In this document: piece by piece, positions 60,110 to 64,000 of the stretch
Layout: every line of letters starts with the position of its first letter
Numbering within the stretch: position 1 is the stretch's first letter
DNA from: Gottfriedia sp049568075
GTDB taxonomy: Bacteria; Bacillota; Bacilli; Bacillales; Bacillaceae_G
Reading direction: 5' to 3' (one strand)
Assembly: GCA_049568075.1 (NCBI GenBank)
Contig: CP144911.1
Length of the DNA stretch: 64,000 bases
Translations under genes and position numbers: made by a program
Notes under the pieces: generated by a model
The model's input: only the letters and a program-made list of their open reading frames with translations
What the model was told of the DNA's origin: nothing
Databases searched by the model: none

Positions 60110-60600
60110 TGCCTATTTAATTCTCCCACAAAATGTTGGCATGTCGGTAAAATTAATTTTGTCATTGCTAAATTTACTGCGTTTTTTGAACCTGGAATTA
60201 CGTAGATTGCTTTATCGTGAAAGCTCCCTGCGATCGCTCTACTAAACATAGCCTTTGGTCCGATTTCTGTATAACTTAATGAACGGAACAATTCTCCAAA
60301 TCCTTGCATTTCTTTATCAAGTATTTTTGAAATTGCTTCATATGTAACATCTCTTTTCGTAAAACCCGTACCACCTGTTATAATCATAACTTGAATCGTT
60401 TCATCTTCACTCCATGATCTAACAATTGAATCGATCAATGCTATTTCATCTTTTGTGATTTTATAATCATGGACGATATGTTTTTGCTCTTCTAATAAAG
60501 CTTTAATTAGTTTACCGCTCTCATCATTTTCAACAGTTCTAGTATCACTAACTGTTAAAACGGCAGCGTTAACAACCGCTTTTTCATTATGATTATGCAT
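60106..60600 (-). CDS. moaB: molybdopterin adenylyltransferase-type MoaB
   Basis: A 164-residue MogA/MoaB-fold protein that adenylates molybdopterin. Motifs: AVLTVSDTRTVENDESGK near the start, VMIITGGTGFTKRDVTYEAI, and AIYVIPGSKNAVNLAM. The ATG at 60600 is 7 nt after AGTAGG; an ATG at 60603 and a TTG at 60618 are alternatives. Confidence 0.94.
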   Translation of the reverse strand: MHNHNEKAVVNAAVLTVSDTRTVENDESGKLIKALLEEQKHIVHDYKITKDEIALIDSIVRSWSEDETIQVMIITGGTGFTKRDVTYEAISKILDKEMQGFGELFRSLSYTEIGPKAMFSRAIAGSFHDKAIYVIPGSKNAVNLAMTKLILPTCQHFVGELNRQ

Positions 60601-60633
60601 CATTCTACCTACTTTCAAGCTTGATAAAATCCA

Positions 60634-60870
60634 TTAGCCCCCACTTACTGGTGGAATAAAAGCGACAGTATCTCCATCATTTACAATTTCGTCATCCGTT
60701 ACAAACTCTTCATTTACTGCAGTCATAATCTGATTCAATTGTGGTAAATCATAGTTAGCCTTAAGCCAGTTTTTTAACTCTTTAACGTTGATTCCATTTT
60801 TATCGGTCACTGTTAATTCATCAGTTCCAGCTTTCTCTCGTAAATGAGCAAATAATAATACTTTAATCAT
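60634..60870 (-). CDS. moaD: molybdopterin synthase sulfur-carrier subunit MoaD
   Basis: The 78-residue ubiquitin-fold protein ends in the required Gly-Gly (VAFIPPVSGG), which is adenylated by MoeB and thiocarboxylated. It starts MIKVLLFAHLREKAGTDE and overlaps moaE by 4 nt. Confidence 0.97.
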   Translation of the reverse strand: MIKVLLFAHLREKAGTDELTVTDKNGINVKELKNWLKANYDLPQLNQIMTAVNEEFVTDDEIVNDGDTVAFIPPVSGG

Positions 60871-61337
60871 TTTGATTCCTCCACACTTGGTTTTCCTTCT
60901 TGGTATGGTGTATTTTCTAATTGATCACCGATCCACATCGTACCATCTTCCCAAAACTCTTTTTTCCAGATTGGAACGATTTGTTTAATTCGTTCGATTG
61001 CGTATTCATTTGCTTCGTATGCAACTTTACGGTGCGGAGAGGAAACTGCAATCACAACGGCAATATCACTAATCTCTAATCTTCCAACTCTATGCGTAAT
61101 CGCAACAATTGCTTCTGGCCATTTCCCGTTGATTTCATCACCAATTTGGGCAAGTTTTTTTACGGCCATTGATTCATATGCTTGATACTCTAGCGACAAA
61201 GTCTTTTTTCCTTTTGTTAACTCTCTAACTGTACCAATAAAAACAGTAATGGCTCCTGCATTTCTACTTTTTACTTTATCTGAAACTTCTTCAACAACAA
61301 TCGGTGTATCGACAATATTAAATAATGTTTGTTCCAA
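60867..61337 (-). CDS. moaE: molybdopterin synthase catalytic subunit MoaE
   Basis: MoaE with MoaD inserts the dithiolene sulfurs into cPMP. The 156-residue protein has NAGAITVFIGTVRELTKGKK, SLEYQAYESMAVKKLAQI, AITHRVGRLEISDIAVVIAV and VPIWKKEFWEDGTMWIGD. The TTG at 61337 is preferred, giving (M)EQTLFNIVDTPI like its relatives; a GTG at 61346 lies in the GTGAAGTG site. Confidence 0.95.
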   Translation of the reverse strand: MEQTLFNIVDTPIVVEEVSDKVKSRNAGAITVFIGTVRELTKGKKTLSLEYQAYESMAVKKLAQIGDEINGKWPEAIVAITHRVGRLEISDIAVVIAVSSPHRKVAYEANEYAIERIKQIVPIWKKEFWEDGTMWIGDQLENTPYQEGKPSVEESK

Positions 61338-61380
61338 GTAAATCACTTCACTTTTCTTAAATTAATAGTGTTCTTTTTAT

Positions 61381-62670
61381 TTACTTATAAGCAGGTATGA
61401 AGTCATACCAAGGCCATTTACTTCCTTCATGGTCTTCTAATAATAATAAGTCGACCGACATTCCTTTTTCATATTTTCTAGTTCCTCCAGGTAAAACAAT
61501 AAAAGCATCCGTATATGCTAATGAAGATACGGCGCTAGACTTATCAAAACCTGCTGGAATTGCTGTTAATTGACCTTCATGATAAACAATTTTACCTCTT
61601 ACAAATCTTGTAAAAGGATTTGGTTTTGGAAAGTTTTCTCCTAAAATTGCACAGACTCTTTTTAAATGTGGTGTTTCGTTAAATAAATAAGTTTGGACGA
61701 TTGGTCTAACAAATAGCTCAAATCCAACAAAACAAGCAGAAGGATTTCCAGATAAACCGAATAATAATTTATTTTCAAAATGCGCTACTGTTGTTACACT
61801 TCCTGGACGCATGGCAATTTTATTAAATAAAACTGTAGCACCTAATCTTGCATAAATATCTGGTAAATAGTCATAATCACCGACAGATACTCCACCAGTT
61901 GTAATTAGAATATCAACTTGCTCTAGGGCATTTTGAACTTCTGAAAAACAAGTATCCAAATCATCGCTAAACTTTCCTAAATATTTAGGGATTGCACCTG
62001 CTTTTTGAATTTGAGCGAGAACCATATAAGAATTACTATTGCGAATTTTACCAGGTTCAAGCGGTTCACCCACATCTAGAAGCTCACTTCCTGTTGCAAT
62101 GACTCCGATGACTGGCTTTTTCGCTACAGGAACTTGACTATATCCAAATGTAGCAAGTAAAGCGATCACTCCCGGGTTGATTTCAGTTCCCTTTTTAACA
62201 AGAATATCACCTTTAAGCGTTTCTTCCCCTTGGAATGAAATATTATCGCCTTTTTGATAAGAACGTTTAATTTCAATAAACGTTTTACCTTCAGTTTTTA
62301 TCTCTTTCGCTAATTCAAGCATGACAACGGCGGAACAACCTTGTGGTATTTGAGCTCCTGTCATAATACGAACGGCCTGTAATGGTCCTACTTCATTTTG
62401 AAAAACTGAACCAGCCCCAATTTCGCCAACTACTTCAAAGATTGTTGGATTTTCATTGCTTGTAAGAATAGTATCTTCCGCTCGAATCGCAAAGCCATCA
62501 TATGGAGAACGGTCAAAAGCAGGTATATCCTGATCAGCTTTTAGATCATCAGCTAATACTCGGCCATATGCTAAATCGATTGATACCATTTCTTGTGATC
62601 CGTGTTTGGCAAAATCCATCACTTTACGAACTGCTTCCTCGATCGGTAGTGGTACGCGTTTTTCAACCAT
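61381..62670 (-). CDS. moeA: molybdopterin molybdenumtransferase MoeA
   Basis: MoeA inserts molybdate into adenylated molybdopterin. The 429-residue protein shows the family domains in order: AFDRSPYDGFAIRAEDT, IMTGAQIPQGCSAVVMLE, VIGVIATGSELLDVGEPLEP, DILITTGGVSVGDYDYL and FGLSGNPSACFVGFELF. The ATG at 62670 is 6-7 nt after GAGAGGAT; the ATG at 62679 overlaps that site. Confidence 0.97.
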   Translation of the reverse strand: MVEKRVPLPIEEAVRKVMDFAKHGSQEMVSIDLAYGRVLADDLKADQDIPAFDRSPYDGFAIRAEDTILTSNENPTIFEVVGEIGAGSVFQNEVGPLQAVRIMTGAQIPQGCSAVVMLELAKEIKTEGKTFIEIKRSYQKGDNISFQGEETLKGDILVKKGTEINPGVIALLATFGYSQVPVAKKPVIGVIATGSELLDVGEPLEPGKIRNSNSYMVLAQIQKAGAIPKYLGKFSDDLDTCFSEVQNALEQVDILITTGGVSVGDYDYLPDIYARLGATVLFNKIAMRPGSVTTVAHFENKLLFGLSGNPSACFVGFELFVRPIVQTYLFNETPHLKRVCAILGENFPKPNPFTRFVRGKIVYHEGQLTAIPAGFDKSSAVSSLAYTDAFIVLPGGTRKYEKGMSVDLLLLEDHEGSKWPWYDFIPAYK

Positions 62671-62689
62671 TCTTTTCATCCTCTCTCTA

Positions 62690-63706
62690 TTAACCTAATA
62701 AACGATAATATAGTTTTTTAGCTTCTTGTATATCATTTGTTCCGTGAACAAAAACCCTTCCATCCTGAAAAATAACAAATCGATAATCTTCTATCTGACA
62801 AGAGATTAAATAAGGATTTCGTTGAACTTTTCCGTGTTGTTTTAGTTGAATTTCTAGTTCATTAAAATCGTAATTTTTAGTCGTTGAAGGCCTAATTTGA
62901 ACCGTGTTTCGCCCACAAAGTGTACTTGTTTTCGTTTGATTTTCAAAGGCTAAATAAGGATACGTCCTATTTGTTCCACATGAAGGGCAATCATCTGATT
63001 TGAGTTTCGTTAACTTAAATGAAAAATGTTGATTATTCCATAAATCAAATGTAAGGAATTTTGAATTAATCGCTGAATAATCCTCTACTAATAGTTTTAA
63101 TACTTCAGCAACTTGGTATGCTGCTACTAATTGTACCGCAGGACTAATGACTCCAGCTGTGTCACAAGTCACACCAGGTACTGGTAAACTTTTTAATATA
63201 CAGTTTAAACAAGGAGTTTTACTAGGTAGAATCGTGCAACACATACCAAAGCTCCCAACACAAGAGCCATACACCCACGGAATGTCATATTTCTGTGATA
63301 AATCATTTATGATAAAGCGAATATCAAAATTATCTGTTGCATCAATCATAACATCAGTGTCCTTCAAATGGACTTCCATATTATCTGCACTTGCATCCAT
63401 TACTAGTGCATTGATGAACACATCTGAATTTATTTTTTGAAGACGCCCTTTAGCGGCAATTACTTTCGGCAATTTCTCAAATGCATCTTCTTCGGTATAA
63501 AGCTGTTGCCTTTGTAAGTTACTCATTTCAACATAATCTCGGTCAATTAAAGTTAACTTTCCAATTCCAGCTCTAACAAGTGCCTCCGCACTAGCACTTC
63601 CTAACGCACCTGCCCCAACAATTAAAACATGCTTCTTTCTAATTAATTCTTGTCCATTTTCACCAATCGGGGTAAAAAGCTGCTGACGTGAATAACGTTC
63701 TGACAT
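62690..63706 (-). CDS. moeB: MoeB/ThiF-type adenylyltransferase
   Basis: MoeB adenylates the C-terminal glycine of MoaD. The 338-residue protein has the ATP loop HVLIVGAGALGSASAEALVR, the LIDRDYVEMSNLQRQQLY loop, CVGSFGMCCTILPSKTPCLN-C and a CPSCG zinc pair near residue 240. The last 90 or so residues form an extra rhodanese-like or ubiquitin-like extension without an obvious catalytic Cys. GGAGG precedes the ATG. It is the first gene of the operon inside the window. Confidence 0.95.
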   Translation of the reverse strand: MSERYSRQQLFTPIGENGQELIRKKHVLIVGAGALGSASAEALVRAGIGKLTLIDRDYVEMSNLQRQQLYTEEDAFEKLPKVIAAKGRLQKINSDVFINALVMDASADNMEVHLKDTDVMIDATDNFDIRFIINDLSQKYDIPWVYGSCVGSFGMCCTILPSKTPCLNCILKSLPVPGVTCDTAGVISPAVQLVAAYQVAEVLKLLVEDYSAINSKFLTFDLWNNQHFSFKLTKLKSDDCPSCGTNRTYPYLAFENQTKTSTLCGRNTVQIRPSTTKNYDFNELEIQLKQHGKVQRNPYLISCQIEDYRFVIFQDGRVFVHGTNDIQEAKKLYYRLLG

Positions 63707-63769
63707 AAGATATCCTCCATTAAAGAACAGGACCTAGCGAAAGAGATAAAAAGTTTTCTCCGGGTATCC

Positions 63770-63895
63770 TCACCAATTTTTTTGCTTTTCTTGTTTTCTC
63801 TCTAATAAATAAAGCAGCATTAAGAAATCCTCATCATATAAGGAGTTCTGAATGCTGCTTAATTTCTCTGCTAAACGAACAGAGATACCAATCAT
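63770..63895 (-). CDS. possible 41-aa ORF between moaA and moeB
   Basis: MIGISVRLAEKLSSIQNSLY, then DEDFLMLLYLLERKQEKQKN-W. It is helix-like and acidic to basic. The ribosome binding site is weak (AGAAAGTG), and a long hairpin lies within it, so it may not be coding. Confidence 0.35.
   Translation of the reverse strand: MIGISVRLAEKLSSIQNSLYDEDFLMLLYLLERKQEKQKNW
63803..63858 (-). terminator. long imperfect hairpin in the moaA-moeB gap
   Basis: On the minus strand GCAGCATT-C-AGAA-C-TCCT pairs with AGGA-T-TTCT-T-AATGCTGC: 16 pairs with two 1x1 mismatches, followed by TTTATTTATT. It may terminate moaA transcripts or regulate moeB. I see no Moco riboswitch consensus here. Confidence 0.5.
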
Positions 63896-63966
63896 CACTT
63901 TCTAATTTTAGTTAGAGCATTATACAGATATTGTATAAACTCCAAACCTTCTATTATTGGTAATGA

Positions 63967-64000
63967 TTAACCACCTATATGGGACATTTCAATTTTATGT
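63967..64000 (-). CDS. moaA: GTP 3',8-cyclase MoaA, C-terminal end (cut by the window)
   Basis: The last codons read HKIEMSHIGG-stop. MoaA proteins end in an M-x-x-IGG motif, whose Gly-Gly tail is needed for activity. Placement 260 nt upstream of moeB on the same strand supports it. Only 11 codons are visible. Confidence 0.8.
   Translation of the reverse strand, partial: HKIEMSHIGG

Noticed and set aside
63707..63966. Moco (molybdenum cofactor) riboswitch in front of moeB
   Set aside because: I could not find the conserved core or folding of that riboswitch; only one long hairpin is visible. A covariance-model search would settle it.

Overview
The window comes from an aerobic, endospore-forming Bacillaceae chromosome (Bacillales, low G+C). 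The lineage is read from gene order and families: recO-yqzL-era-cdd-dgkA-ybeY-pgpH-phoH-yqfD-yqfC-yqeY-rpsU-deoC, an alpha/beta SASP, the sporulation cyclase CdaS, and many TTG/GTG starts behind strong AGGAGG-type ribosome binding sites. I cannot name the species from sequence alone. There are no rRNA or tRNA genes and no CRISPR array.

Layout. 0-11 kb is a minus-strand core block (repair, 16S rRNA and GTPase functions, nucleosides, lipids, sporulation). 11-17 kb holds an MFS exporter, a lipid hydroxylase, an RDD membrane protein, a lone WxL-domain secreted protein and a SAM hydroxide adenosyltransferase. 17.6-21.3 kb is a complete fixABCX electron-bifurcation operon. 21.5-22.9 kb is catDE with an operator-like palindrome. 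23-28.5 kb carries small regulators, a SASP with a textbook sigma-G promoter, a luciferase-like oxidoreductase and stress-type proteins. 28.7-31.2 kb is an arsR-arsI-acr3-arsC arsenic operon with three ArsR-type inverted repeats. 31.2-43.2 kb is a mosaic of single genes: CdaS, a DUF4309-GH3 hydrolase, alpha/beta hydrolase, secreted helical protein, an XRE regulator with nine 28-residue repeats and its own twin operators, a HAD phosphatase, a duplicated-domain unknown and methionine gamma-lyase. 43.7-50 kb is rich in decay: a broken response regulator, a transporter fragment, a frameshifted gene and an RCC1-like gene with an amber codon. 50.5-52 kb and 57-58.4 kb are two related IS200/IS605-group TnpB elements. 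52.1-54 kb is manA plus a ROK sugar kinase. 55-64 kb is a molybdenum region: MOSC protein, modB, mobB, [TnpB element], an MpsC-like protein, then moeB-moeA-moaE-moaD-moaB-mobA-moaC, with the end of moaA at the edge.

How genes work together. The moa/mob/moe genes cover cyclic pyranopterin formation through Mo insertion and MGD formation, with modB and the MOSC protein as accessory genes. The ars genes cover sensing, As(V) reduction, As(III) efflux and probably organoarsenical C-As cleavage. FixABCX would couple NADH oxidation to quinone and to ferredoxin or flavodoxin reduction.

Most interesting signals. (1) A 100-120 nt element occurs twice, in both cases 21-22 nt after a stop codon and about 10 nt before an intrinsic terminator (after catE and after manA). 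It has a conserved long-range stem and a hairpin whose sequence changes while pairing is kept, so it looks like an undescribed 3'-UTR RNA module. (2) Two arrays with an exact 21-bp period belong to one dispersed repeat family. (3) The XRE 28-residue-repeat protein sits under two TCAAGT-N3-ACTTGA palindromes. All coordinates were read by eye and no search was run.
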